Assembly (NCBI GenBank): GCA_016182605.1
Contig: JACPGE010000072.1
Span: 43,598-107,597, forward strand
From: Candidatus Hydrogenedentota bacterium
GTDB taxonomy: Bacteria; Hydrogenedentota; Hydrogenedentia; Hydrogenedentales; JAEUWI01
Direction of reading: 5' to 3'
DNA length: 64,000 nt
Shown here: piece after piece, positions 17,715 through 25,745 of the stretch
Layout: each line of letters begins with the position of its first letter
How positions within the stretch are numbered: position 1 is the first letter of the stretch
The notes under the pieces: model-generated
Databases searched by the model: none
Told to the model about the DNA's origin: nothing
What the model saw: the letters and a program-made list of their open reading frames with translations, nothing else
Program-made: the position numbers and the translations under genes

Positions 17715-18440
17715 ATGAGTATCAGTGCGATTGGAGGCTATTCCGCGGGCTACAGCACCGCGCAGTTGGCCTCCCGAATCAAGGCGCCGTCTGCCGAAGA
17801 CTTCGCCGCCAAACTGATTGCCGAAAAAGACACCGATGGTGACGGCGCACTGAGTGTGTCGGAAGCCTCGGCGGGCAATCGCGGTCTGCCGGAGGATCTG
17901 TTTGGCAAGATCGACGCCGATGGAGACGGGCTCCTCACGCAGGACGAGATCGTCGCAGGGCGGCCGGAAGGCCCGCCCCCGCGGCTTCAGGAACTCAACG
18001 GTTCGGCCTACGGCTTGACGCAGCGATTCAGCGTCGAGGATGCGGTCAGCCAGCTCATCGCCGAAAAGGATTCCGACGGAGATGGCGCCCTGAGTGTCGA
18101 AGAAGCCGCCGCGGGCGATCGCGGCCTGCCCGGGGAACTGATCGCGGCCCTGGACACAGACGGTGACGGTATTCTCAGCGAGGAGGAACTCATCGCGGGG
18201 GCTCCCCAGGGGCCGCCCCCGGGCGCTCCCCCCGGAGCGCCGCCCGAAGCGGAGACGGCTTCTGAGAGCGCGAGTTCGCTCTTGGCCGCCACCTCGACGG
18301 ACGACTCCAGTACGATCGGCTATCTGCTGGAGGCCCTTCGGCAGAACCAGGGCCGGCAGGCCTACACGGAAAACAGTTTGCTCTCCCGTCTTTTCGGCGA
18401 AGAGAGCCAGCAGTATGCCGCGTATGATCTGAGCGCCTGA
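17715..18440 (+). CDS. Four-EF-hand calcium-binding protein
   Basis: The 241-residue product has four canonical 12-residue calcium loops: DTDGDGALSVSE, DADGDGLLTQDE, DSDGDGALSVEE and DTDGDGILSEEE. They come in two pairs, each introduced by a LIAEKD helix and separated by PEGPPP-type linkers. The two pairs are near copies of one another, so the gene arose by internal duplication. There is no signal peptide; the N-terminus (MSISAIGGYSAGYST) and the polar C-terminus resemble XopAW-like bacterial EF-hand proteins. A cytoplasmic calcium buffer, sensor or non-classically exported protein are all possible. The gene stands alone. Confidence 0.85.
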   Translation: MSISAIGGYSAGYSTAQLASRIKAPSAEDFAAKLIAEKDTDGDGALSVSEASAGNRGLPEDLFGKIDADGDGLLTQDEIVAGRPEGPPPRLQELNGSAYGLTQRFSVEDAVSQLIAEKDSDGDGALSVEEAAAGDRGLPGELIAALDTDGDGILSEEELIAGAPQGPPPGAPPGAPPEAETASESASSLLAATSTDDSSTIGYLLEALRQNQGRQAYTENSLLSRLFGEESQQYAAYDLSA

Positions 18441-18462
18441 ACCAAGCTGACGAGATAAAGGC

Positions 18463-18501
18463 GTGGCGGCGGGGACCATCCCGGATGGGCCCTGCCGCCA
18501 C
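18463..18501 (-). terminator. Long hairpin ending the mqn operon
   Basis: A 12-bp outer stem pairs GTGGCGGCGGGG (18463-18474) with CCCTGCCGCCAC, including one G-T pair. It encloses a nested CCATCC/GGATGG stem. On the minus strand it is followed by GCCTTTATCT, so it best serves the minus-strand operon. It may also stop the convergent EF-hand transcript. Confidence 0.65.
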
Positions 18502-18642
18502 CTCGTGAATGCGCAGCGGTTATGGGGCTTCCACTGCTCCAATGGGGCGGCCACGGGGGGCTTGGGGTTTGATGACCAACCGATCGTCCTCGATGCGTCC
18601 ATCCACAACAAAGGCCGCCCCCGGCTTTCCTGGGGGTGTGGA

Positions 18643-19401
18643 CTACGGCGTCACCTTTTCGTTGAGTGACCAGTCGTAGTCCGTATACCGCACTTTCAGG
18701 CTGGCCACATCCAGGGTGGCCGGCGGCGCTTCCGGCAGGAAGGGCGCGCAAAACACCGCCAGGCCGCTCGCCTGCTTCACGAAATCTTCCTTGTACCACT
18801 TGAAGATGGGGGAGAGGTACAGCGTCTTCTTCGCCAGGTCCAGCTTGTTCTTCTCCGTCTGCGCCAGAAAAGTCTTCGCCTGTTCCGTCAACTGCGCGTC
18901 CAGCCGCTCCGCCACGTAGGCCTCGCTCCGCAAGGGCGGGCAACTTTTCGCCGCGCACACCAGCGCGAAGTGGATCCGGGGTTCGTTAAACGGCTTCCGG
19001 ATCATTTCGTGCTCGATGGTGTCCAGCGAAATGGTGGCCCCCAGCAGCGGCACAAACTCGCGGGACCACGGCCCGCTGAGATCGCGAATAGACGCCAGCG
19101 GATAATTTTCCACGATCAGTTTCAGCGTGAACGCGTTGTAGGCGTTCATCAGAAAGGCCAGTTGCCGATCCTTCGTCCACCCATCATAGTCCGCCTTCGG
19201 CACCGCGCTCAGGGAGCCCAGATACGCGTTCAAGTCCTCCGGCGCAGCTTTCAGCGCTGCATAGGAGACCGCGCCATCGTGCACCTGCGCGCCCAGCACC
19301 GCACTGAACGCCCCGTGGCTGTGATCGAAGTCTGCCGCCACGGCCAGCGGCGCCAGGGCGCTCAGTACCAGCACCATCGCCGCAGAAAGATATCGTGTCA
19401 T
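18643..19401 (-). CDS. Secreted DUF547-domain protein
   Basis: The 252-residue product has a signal peptide (cut near AVAAD). The DUF547 core is clear: RQLAFLMNAYNAFTLKLIVENY, the SIRDL stretch, SLDTIEHEMIRKPFNEPRIHFALVC (in parts), the CAAKSCPP cysteines, and the usual closing YDWSLNE. The function of DUF547 proteins is unknown; the fold is thought to be related to transglutaminase-like proteins. The ATG at 19401 overlaps the TGA of the upstream gene (ATGA), which fixes the start and shows translational coupling. It is the last gene of the mqn operon. The TAG stop is followed in frame by 40 more sense codons before TAA at 18520-18522. Confidence 0.8.
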   Translation of the reverse strand: MTRYLSAAMVLVLSALAPLAVAADFDHSHGAFSAVLGAQVHDGAVSYAALKAAPEDLNAYLGSLSAVPKADYDGWTKDRQLAFLMNAYNAFTLKLIVENYPLASIRDLSGPWSREFVPLLGATISLDTIEHEMIRKPFNEPRIHFALVCAAKSCPPLRSEAYVAERLDAQLTEQAKTFLAQTEKNKLDLAKKTLYLSPIFKWYKEDFVKQASGLAVFCAPFLPEAPPATLDVASLKVRYTDYDWSLNEKVTP

Positions 19402-20402
19402 GGTTTCCATCCGTTCAGTTCGAGAAAGCCCGCGTAGTCCGACATGTCCGAGGCTTTCTTCTTGCTTCGGCTCAGGGTCGTATAAAACAGCCGGCCCGTT
19501 TCGTCCTTCGTGCCGTACTCCCGATCCTGCCCCACATGGGCATCGCCGGTCCACAATCCGAAGAGCACGGTTTCCCAGGGCTTGTATGCGCCCTTCACCA
19601 GGCCGCGCTTGTACCCCTTCGTGTAATAGAGCGACGTTTCGCCGCCGCCCGCCACGGGAAGATGCTTCAGATCCTCCAGCGGCCGCAACGGCGCCACAAT
19701 CGGATCATAGTCCCGCTCTATATTCGCCATGGGCAGCATTTGCAGGTCACGCGCGCGGTGCACCCCGCTCCGGAGAAACACGGCCAGCCGCACGCCGCCG
19801 TTGCCGTCCTCGGGATAGTTCAAAATCCCCGGCACATGCTCGCCATAGTTCTCAAAGCCGCTCTGGTCCCAACCGGCCGGAAACTGGTCGGCCGGCAGCA
19901 GATTCGTCGGCGTCACCGCATGGTAGCAGCCGCAAGACTGCACCGTGTTCACGTAGTACGGCTTCTCGCCGGGCCCCAGCGTAATCACGGTGAAGAAACC
20001 CACGTTGTGGCCCGCGGACGCATTGAACGGCGCCCACGTAAAGGGACTCCGCTCAAAATGTACCCGGTAGAACAGGTTGGTGTACGTGCCCTTCGAAGTC
20101 TCGAAGGTATGAACACCGCCATAGACCGCGGGCTCCGCCGGATCGATATACACCGTTTCCTTGCCGCGCTTGTTCTTGTTGGCCTTCGGCGTGCCGATCG
20201 CGTTGTAGGACAGGTCATTCGCGTCGACCACAAAGACCGGGGCATAGCGTGCCAGCAGGCTTTCCTCCTGGCCCACTACATACGCCCGGGTCTCCTGGCC
20301 TTCCGTCGCGGCGTCTGCCGACGCCCGGGAGGTCCCGAGGATCAGTGCGAGCACACACAGCAGCATCAGGCGTATCTCAGTCTTCCATTGCATGATTGCC
20401 AT
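19398..20402 (-). CDS. Secreted protein of unknown function
   Basis: I do not recognise this 334-residue protein. It has a signal peptide (hydrophobic residues 12-24, cut near SRASAD). It begins the mature part with LLARYAPVFVVDANDLSYNA and is rich in Tyr, Gly and Asn. A Cys-Gly-Cys-Tyr-His motif (SCGCYHAV) is near residue 160 and YTNLFYRVHFERSP near residue 108. The opening recalls the start of VPS62-like proteins, but this is weak. It starts 10 bases after the TPR gene and overlaps the DUF547 gene by 4 bases, so all three are probably made together and exported. Confidence 0.7.
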   Translation of the reverse strand: MAIMQWKTEIRLMLLCVLALILGTSRASADAATEGQETRAYVVGQEESLLARYAPVFVVDANDLSYNAIGTPKANKNKRGKETVYIDPAEPAVYGGVHTFETSKGTYTNLFYRVHFERSPFTWAPFNASAGHNVGFFTVITLGPGEKPYYVNTVQSCGCYHAVTPTNLLPADQFPAGWDQSGFENYGEHVPGILNYPEDGNGGVRLAVFLRSGVHRARDLQMLPMANIERDYDPIVAPLRPLEDLKHLPVAGGGETSLYYTKGYKRGLVKGAYKPWETVLFGLWTGDAHVGQDREYGTKDETGRLFYTTLSRSKKKASDMSDYAGFLELNGWKP

Positions 20403-20412
20403 ACTCCCGCGC

Positions 20413-21162
20413 CTATTTCAACACGTCAAGCAGATGACGCGCGTCCAGGTTCTTCGGATTTACCGCAAGCGCCTGTCGCGCCGCGTCGGCCGCCAGGTTC
20501 GTCTCGCCCTTCTTCCGGTACGCCATGGAAAGCAGCACCAGGTACCGATCATTCTTCGGATCGCCCGCACTGCACATCTTGAAGGTAGAGATGGCCTTGT
20601 CGATGTCTCCACCCGAGATCGGCGGGTTGTGCAGGTACATGATGCCGATCGCACGGTTGCACTCGAAGTCTTTCGGCGCGAGTTCCAGCGCAGACTCCAC
20701 GTGCTTCCGCGCTTTCGGCCCGTTCCGCATGCCAGTAATCATTCCTGTGATCAGGTGGCTGTACAGTTCCCCGATCAACCGGTGCGCCTGGGCCTTCTCT
20801 TCGTCTGTCTTGGCCAGCTCCAGCGCACGCTCGGCAAAGACCATGCCCGCCGTGCCCCACCGCTCCTGCTCGGCCCGCTTCGCCTCGCCGGTCTTCCCGT
20901 CGAGCTTCTGAATATGCCGGTCCTGCCGGTGGATGGAGGCGCGCAACGCGTAACATTCCGCCGCCGCGCGCTGCGCCCCGTAATTATCGCTGGCCTCGCC
21001 GGCCTCCGCATCCAGTTTCGTCTGCACCGAGGCCAGCGCAGCAAGATCATAGGCCTTGCCCGCGGCCGCCATCTCGGCGGCACTGTCTGCCCAGGCCGCG
21101 CCGGACCCGCACAGGCCCGCCGCAACGATCGCAGCTATCAACGCCCTATATAAACGCACCAT
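20413..21162 (-). CDS. Secreted TPR protein
   Basis: The 249-residue product has a signal peptide (cut near AAWADS). Helical tetratricopeptide repeats fill the second half: GMVFAERALELAKTDEEKAQ, ARKHVESALELAPKDFECN, DKAISTFKMCSAGDPKNDRY, and NLAADAARQALAVNPKNLDA. TPR proteins act as periplasmic scaffolds or binding partners; no catalytic motif is seen. It starts 3 bases after the preceding gene and ends 10 bases before the next one in the mqn operon. Confidence 0.8.
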   Translation of the reverse strand: MVRLYRALIAAIVAAGLCGSGAAWADSAAEMAAAGKAYDLAALASVQTKLDAEAGEASDNYGAQRAAAECYALRASIHRQDRHIQKLDGKTGEAKRAEQERWGTAGMVFAERALELAKTDEEKAQAHRLIGELYSHLITGMITGMRNGPKARKHVESALELAPKDFECNRAIGIMYLHNPPISGGDIDKAISTFKMCSAGDPKNDRYLVLLSMAYRKKGETNLAADAARQALAVNPKNLDARHLLDVLK

Positions 21163-21165
21163 GAA

Positions 21166-21687
21166 TCAATCTCCCTTCCAATGCCAGTCTTCGGGTACAT
21201 TCATCAACACGCCGCCGCCAAACATGCGGTCCAGCGCTTTCCAGAATCCGCGCACATACCGGGCGCCCGCTTCCGCGTTCCCCAGTTCCAGATCTTCCAG
21301 ATAGAAGCGGCCCCAAAGCCCCTTCTTCACTTCGGTAAACTTCATAATGGCCTTCGGGCCCGCGTTCCCCGACTGCGGATGCGCGCCACCGAGCGGTGCA
21401 TACACCGCGCGCAACAGCACGTTCACGCCCGCGCCCGCGCAGATGGTGTGCCCGTAGATGTTGTAGCCCTTCGCGCGATCGTACAGGCACGTGACGGCAA
21501 GCACCGTGCCCTCTTCCATGTACGAGGGCGCCGCGGGAAACACCACCCGCACCAAGTCGTCTTCGAGCACCTTGTAAAGCCGCGGTTCCAGCGCAATCTT
21601 GTAGCCGCCCCGCTCTGCATAGATCACCTCCGCCTTGAAACATTCGCTGTCGCGCACCGCCTGGATTATCGTTTCCTTTTCAGACAT
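21166..21687 (-). CDS. Conserved-looking protein of unknown function in the mqn operon
   Basis: The 173-residue product has no signal peptide. It starts with MSEKETIIQAVRD and has an alternating strand/helix pattern with YKIALEPRLYKVLEDD, TCLYDRAKGYNIYGHT, a Gly-rich GGAHPQSGNAGPKAI loop and a C-terminal aromatic region (RMFGGGVLMN, DWHWK). I do not recognise the family. The ATG at 21687 follows AAGGGAAG. It sits 11 bases behind mqnD and 3 bases ahead of the TPR gene. A cytoplasmic role tied to quinone metabolism or to the exported proteins that follow is possible but unproven. Confidence 0.7.
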   Translation of the reverse strand: MSEKETIIQAVRDSECFKAEVIYAERGGYKIALEPRLYKVLEDDLVRVVFPAAPSYMEEGTVLAVTCLYDRAKGYNIYGHTICAGAGVNVLLRAVYAPLGGAHPQSGNAGPKAIMKFTEVKKGLWGRFYLEDLELGNAEAGARYVRGFWKALDRMFGGGVLMNVPEDWHWKGD

Positions 21688-21698
21688 GATTGCTTCCC

Positions 21699-22514
21699 TT
21701 ATCCTGCGCAGCAGGTTTCCCGTTTCCAATATTGGGCGCGCAGGATGGCCACCGCACGCCGCAGTTCGTCGTTGAACGCCAGGCTGTCCTCGTTGACATA
21801 CATGCCCACGAAGCGGTCCGCCAGCGCGTGAGAAAGCCCGCGGCCATACTGCAGGCTGTATTGCACCGCCTCCTGACGCTGCGCCAGCGCAATTTCCACC
21901 GACTTCCGGTAGGCCGTGGCAATGGCTTCTTTTACATCAGCCGGCAAATCGCGCCGCACGCAGTTCACTCCCAGCGGCAGGGGGAGTCCCTCGTGGGCCT
22001 CCGCAAAGAGCACCCCCAGATCGGCGATCAGGTGCAGCCCTTCGTCGCCATAGGTCAACTGGCCCTCGTGTATGATCGCGCCGCCCTCCACCTCGCCGTC
22101 CTGGATGGCGCGCATGATCTCGGTGAAGTCCATGTGCACCTCCAGAAAGCGCGGCAACAGCTTGCGCGCTACCAGCGTCGCTGTCGTCTTCGGGCCCGGC
22201 AGCGCGATGCGCTTGCCCTCGAACCACGTCAGATCGTGGGGCGCCTTCGACACCAGCCGGGGGCCATAGCCCCGGCCCACACTCGTGCCCACTTCGAGCA
22301 GTTCGTAGCGCTCGTCCAGGTCGAGGTAGGCATGCAACGAGATCGCCGTCACCTCCAGGGGATCGTCCCCCGTCGCCAGTTCATTCAGGCTCTGAATATC
22401 GTGCAGCACATGCGCAATCTCGTGGCCCGGTATCGTCACCTGGCCCGATGCAAACCCGTAGAACATAAAGGCGTCGTCCGGGTCCGGGCTGTGACCAATG
22501 CGTATCGAGTCCAT
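21699..22514 (-). CDS. mqnD: 1,4-dihydroxy-6-naphthoate synthase
   Basis: MqnD converts cyclic dehypoxanthine futalosine to 1,4-dihydroxy-6-naphthoate in the futalosine route to menaquinone. The 271 residues show the family start RIGHSPDPDDAFMFYGF, the LNELATGDDPLEVTAISLHAY stretch (in parts), and the IIHEGQLTY motif with the conserved His. It has a periplasmic-binding-protein-like fold but no signal. The start ATG 22514 has AAGGAG 9 bases upstream. It follows mqnC by 17 bases. Confidence 0.93.
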   Translation of the reverse strand: MDSIRIGHSPDPDDAFMFYGFASGQVTIPGHEIAHVLHDIQSLNELATGDDPLEVTAISLHAYLDLDERYELLEVGTSVGRGYGPRLVSKAPHDLTWFEGKRIALPGPKTTATLVARKLLPRFLEVHMDFTEIMRAIQDGEVEGGAIIHEGQLTYGDEGLHLIADLGVLFAEAHEGLPLPLGVNCVRRDLPADVKEAIATAYRKSVEIALAQRQEAVQYSLQYGRGLSHALADRFVGMYVNEDSLAFNDELRRAVAILRAQYWKRETCCAG

Positions 22515-22531
22515 GAATCCAATCTCCTTGA

Positions 22532-23662
22532 TCAGTTCGCCGGGCTGGCGGCGCACTGCGCCGGAATACCGGGGTTGCGTTTGATGACGGGCGGCGCGGC
22601 AGCGGCCGGACCGTCCTGCGAGGACGCGCACTTCTCATAAAACGTCGTCCGCTGCACCGGCGTGAAGCCGGCCTGCCGGATCGTGTTCAAGACGCCCGCA
22701 TGGGTCGTGGCAAAGGCATGATCGGCTTGATACAGCACATTCTCTTCCAGCAGCAGGCCGCCAAAATCGTCTGCCCCGGCATGGAGCGCAAGCTGTCCCG
22801 CCCGCCAGCCTTCCCCAAACCACGACGCCTGGATGTGTGGAAAATTGTCGAGCACCAGCCGCGCAATCGCGATGACGCGCAGGTAGTAACTCGGCAGCGC
22901 CGCCGTGGGCACCAGCCGGCTCAGCGGGGAGTTTCCCGGCTTGAAACTCCAGGGGATAAACGCATAGAAACCGCGCGTGTGATCCTGCAACTGCCGCAGA
23001 CGGAAGAGATGCTCGATAATGTCCTGCTCCGACTCCCGGTGGCCATAGGTCATCGTCGCGCTGGTCTTGTAGCCTATTTCGTGCGCCGCAAGCATGATGT
23101 CCAGCCACGTGTCTGATTTAATCTTTTTCGGGCTGATACCGCGCCGCACCCGATCCACCAGGATCTCCGCGCCGCCGCCCGGCATGGTGCGCTGGCCCCG
23201 ATCCCAGAAGGCCTGCAGCACTTCGTTCCACGTCAGTCCCTCCACCTTCGCCACATGATCGATCTCCGCCGGCGAGAAAAGGTGCAAATGTATGCCCGGG
23301 GCCGCCGCCTTGATCGCGTCGATCACCTCCAGGCAATACGCCAGCCCCAGTTCCGGGTTGTGCCCGCCCTGCAGCAGCACCGTCGTCGCCCCCTGTGCCT
23401 GCGCAAGGGCCACCCGTTCGCCCACCTGCTCCGGACGCAGCGTGTAGGCCCCCGCCTGCCCCGGCTTCCGGTAGAAACTGCAAAACGTGCAGTCCGTGAT
23501 GCACACATTCGTGTAGTTCGGGTTCGTGTCGATGACGTAGGTCACCTCGTTGCCGGGATGCAGCTCCCGCCGCAGCCGGTCCGCCGCCGACATCAACTCG
23601 ATGAGCGGCGCTCTTACCAGCAGATTGTAGGCCTCGGCCTGGTTCAGGCGATGTGCCGGCAT
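22532..23662 (-). CDS. mqnC: Cyclic dehypoxanthine futalosine synthase (radical SAM)
   Basis: MqnC uses S-adenosylmethionine radical chemistry to cyclise dehypoxanthine futalosine. The 4Fe-4S motif CxxxCxxC is CITDCTFC at residues 54-61. Also visible are the VIDTNPNYTNVC opening, QGGHNPELGL, and the TMPGGGAEILVDRVR block shared with MqnE. The usual start of the family matches MPAHRLNQAEAYNLL; ATG 23662 has GGGAGGA upstream and lies inside the 3' end of mqnA (19-base overlap). Confidence 0.93.
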   Translation of the reverse strand: MPAHRLNQAEAYNLLVRAPLIELMSAADRLRRELHPGNEVTYVIDTNPNYTNVCITDCTFCSFYRKPGQAGAYTLRPEQVGERVALAQAQGATTVLLQGGHNPELGLAYCLEVIDAIKAAAPGIHLHLFSPAEIDHVAKVEGLTWNEVLQAFWDRGQRTMPGGGAEILVDRVRRGISPKKIKSDTWLDIMLAAHEIGYKTSATMTYGHRESEQDIIEHLFRLRQLQDHTRGFYAFIPWSFKPGNSPLSRLVPTAALPSYYLRVIAIARLVLDNFPHIQASWFGEGWRAGQLALHAGADDFGGLLLEENVLYQADHAFATTHAGVLNTIRQAGFTPVQRTTFYEKCASSQDGPAAAAPPVIKRNPGIPAQCAASPAN

Positions 23663-24414
23663 GCCGATTCCTCCCGTTGGCGTCTCAAAAACAGTTCCAG
23701 TCCAAGCAGATCCTCCAGCGTGAGCCGGCCACGAACCTGTTGGTAATACTGTGCTGCCTGTGCCTTCCCCAGCCCCTGCCGCATCAGCCGGCGGGTCATC
23801 CGGTGCTGGCCGCTCTCCGACTCCGCCACCGCCACGGTCGCCTCCAGCCATTCCAGCAGCGCCGCCTTCCGCTCCGCCGCCAGATCGCGACGCACCACCC
23901 AGCGCGCAAACACAAAGGGCAACTGCGTCTGCTCAAACCACCACGCACACAGATCGTAGTGCAAGGGCCACGCATACTCCGGGCGCGACGTGGAGATGGC
24001 CTCGTCCCCGATGAGCAGCCGCGCCCGCGCATGGGGCGCATGCGCCGCGAAGACGGGCGCCCGCCGGTAGGTCTGGCGGCACAACACATAGAGCAGTTGC
24101 AGCGAGGTCTGCGAGGCCTGGGTGACATGGATCGGCAGGGCCTGGTCGAGCAGGCGCTCCACGCCGTCCTGGGCAAACAACACCACACTCTGCACCTTCC
24201 CCCGGCACGCAATGCCAAAGGATCCCAGGGGCTCATAGTGGGGCGCGTGTTCCGCCAGACGCGCTACCGAAAGCAGCGCCGCGTCACATTGGCCCGATTG
24301 CAGTTGGCGGTGCACTTCCGTCGGCGTGCCGCCCGTAAAGGACGCCTCGAATTGCGGCCGCACCAGCGTATAGGCCCGTGCGGAAAGATTGTCGATGGCA
24401 GCAATGCGCAGCAT
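23644..24414 (-). CDS. mqnA: Chorismate dehydratase
   Basis: MqnA removes water from chorismate to give 3-[(1-carboxyvinyl)oxy]benzoate, the first committed step of the futalosine pathway. The protein (about 256 residues) starts with LRIAAIDNLSAR, as in the family. It continues with a binding-protein-like fold: the QLQSGQCDAALLSVA stretch, GIACRGKVQSVVLFA, RLLIGDEAI, and DLCAWWFEQTQLPFVFARW (in parts). ATG 24414 was chosen because it starts at the conserved block; a TTG at 24444 that overlaps the mqnE end is an alternative. It ends inside mqnC. Confidence 0.9.
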   Translation of the reverse strand: MLRIAAIDNLSARAYTLVRPQFEASFTGGTPTEVHRQLQSGQCDAALLSVARLAEHAPHYEPLGSFGIACRGKVQSVVLFAQDGVERLLDQALPIHVTQASQTSLQLLYVLCRQTYRRAPVFAAHAPHARARLLIGDEAISTSRPEYAWPLHYDLCAWWFEQTQLPFVFARWVVRRDLAAERKAALLEWLEATVAVAESESGQHRMTRRLMRQGLGKAQAAQYYQQVRGRLTLEDLLGLELFLRRQREESACRHIA

Positions 24415-24436
24415 GGGGGAGAGAGAGCCTTTCTGT

Positions 24437-25498
24437 TCAGGCAACTTCGCGTTCCAGGATGCGGTAGGCCCCGTCCCGCTGATGGGGATGCTGACCCGCC
24501 TGGCGTATCATCGTCCGCAGAAAATCCGCGCTCAGCTTCTCGGGCGATCCCGTTTCCGCAAGCTGCATGATGCGTTCCTTGCCCAGCGTGCCATCCAGAT
24601 CGTCCGCGCCAAAGTTCAACGCCGTCACCGCCGTCTCGATCTGAAGTGTCGGCCAGTAGGCCTTCACGTGCGGAATATTGTCCAGGATCAGCCGGCTCGC
24701 CGCGATCACCCGCAGACAACGCTCCGGCGCCGCCAGTTGCGCCACCAACTGGGTCGTCCCGGGCTGATAAGCCAGCGGTATAAAGCTCTGAAAACCCGGC
24801 GTCCGCGCCTGCAGCGCCCGCAGCTTGAACAGATGCGCCACGATCTCTTCATCCGTCTCAATGTGACCGAAGAGCAGCGTCGCGTTGCTCGGCAGACCCA
24901 GCGCATGGGCCTTTTCGTGAATATCCAGCCACGCCTGCGGACCTATCTTGTCCTTGTACAGTTCCTGGTGAATCCGATCGCTCAAAACCTCCGCCCCACC
25001 GCCGGGCAGCAGGTCCACCCCCGCATCCATCATCGCCGCCAGCACTTCCCGCGTCGTGCACTTCTCCATCCGCGCAAAATAGGCCACCTCCACCGCCGTG
25101 AATGCCTTGATAAAAAGTTCCGGCCGCGCTGCACGGATACGGCGCACCAGTCCCAGTGAGCGCTCAAAGCCCCACTTGGGCCACAGCCCGCCGACAATAT
25201 GGGCCTCGTGAACTACCGGGTTCTCCAGCCCCTGCAGGATCTCCTCCTCCGTCAGGCTGTACGCATGGGCGTCGCCGTTCTTCGCCGCATAATCGCAAAA
25301 CCGGCACGAATACACACACAGGTTCGTCGGGTTCACATGGCGGTTCGAGACAAAGGTCACCTGGTCGCCATAACGCGCCCGCTTCACGGCGAAGGCCCGC
25401 TTGCCCAGTTCGAGCAAGGGGAAATCGCGCAGGTAGCGTAGCGCCACGTCAAACGAGATCGGGGGTGAAGCCACATCGTGGGGACGGAGCGTTTCCAT
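24437..25498 (-). CDS. mqnE: Aminodeoxyfutalosine synthase (radical SAM)
   Basis: MqnE joins the MqnA product to the adenosyl part of S-adenosylmethionine, giving aminofutalosine. The radical-SAM cysteines are in CVYSCRFC (Cys61, Cys65, Cys68), preceded by FVSNRHVNPTNL. The GGLWPKWGFERSL and DLLPGGGAEVLSDRIH blocks are diagnostic of the MqnE/MqnC group. The ATG at 25498 starts the 353-residue protein of normal length; a longer upstream frame has no family residues. It is first in the mqn operon. The hydrolase step (MqnB or MTA/SAH nucleosidase) is not encoded in this window. Confidence 0.93.
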   Translation of the reverse strand: METLRPHDVASPPISFDVALRYLRDFPLLELGKRAFAVKRARYGDQVTFVSNRHVNPTNLCVYSCRFCDYAAKNGDAHAYSLTEEEILQGLENPVVHEAHIVGGLWPKWGFERSLGLVRRIRAARPELFIKAFTAVEVAYFARMEKCTTREVLAAMMDAGVDLLPGGGAEVLSDRIHQELYKDKIGPQAWLDIHEKAHALGLPSNATLLFGHIETDEEIVAHLFKLRALQARTPGFQSFIPLAYQPGTTQLVAQLAAPERCLRVIAASRLILDNIPHVKAYWPTLQIETAVTALNFGADDLDGTLGKERIMQLAETGSPEKLSADFLRTMIRQAGQHPHQRDGAYRILEREVA

Positions 25499-25745
25499 GG
25501 TGAAGAGCGTCTTCCTGGGGTTAATGGGGCCGCAAGGCAGGTCGAGGCTTGCTTGCCTCATTCGCTGTCGCTCGACCGGCCTCCCCAGTAATGCAATACG
25601 CGTGCCGCTTGTGTTCAGCCGCATGAACACCAAAAATGCCCGTTTCAACGGTCAATTGGAGGGATTCTTCAACAAGAGGCGTACGAAATCTTGAACGCCC
25701 CCGCAGCGTGTACGAATGGTTGAACCTGACCCACCCCAAATCAGG
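25499..25745. other. Intergenic region ahead of mqnE
   Basis: This 247-base gap lies between the regulator gene and mqnE, both on the minus strand, and must hold the mqn promoter. It contains ACCTGA/TCAGGT arms just past the regulator stop (6-bp stem, no T-run), and otherwise no clear signal. Weak reading frames on both strands lack family residues. It may include a dispersed non-coding repeat; copy number could not be checked here. Confidence 0.3.

Noticed and set aside
25521..25739. A 72-codon minus-strand frame between mqnE and the regulator
   Set aside because: It has no recognisable family residues, no ribosome site and Arg/Pro-rich composition; treated as intergenic.
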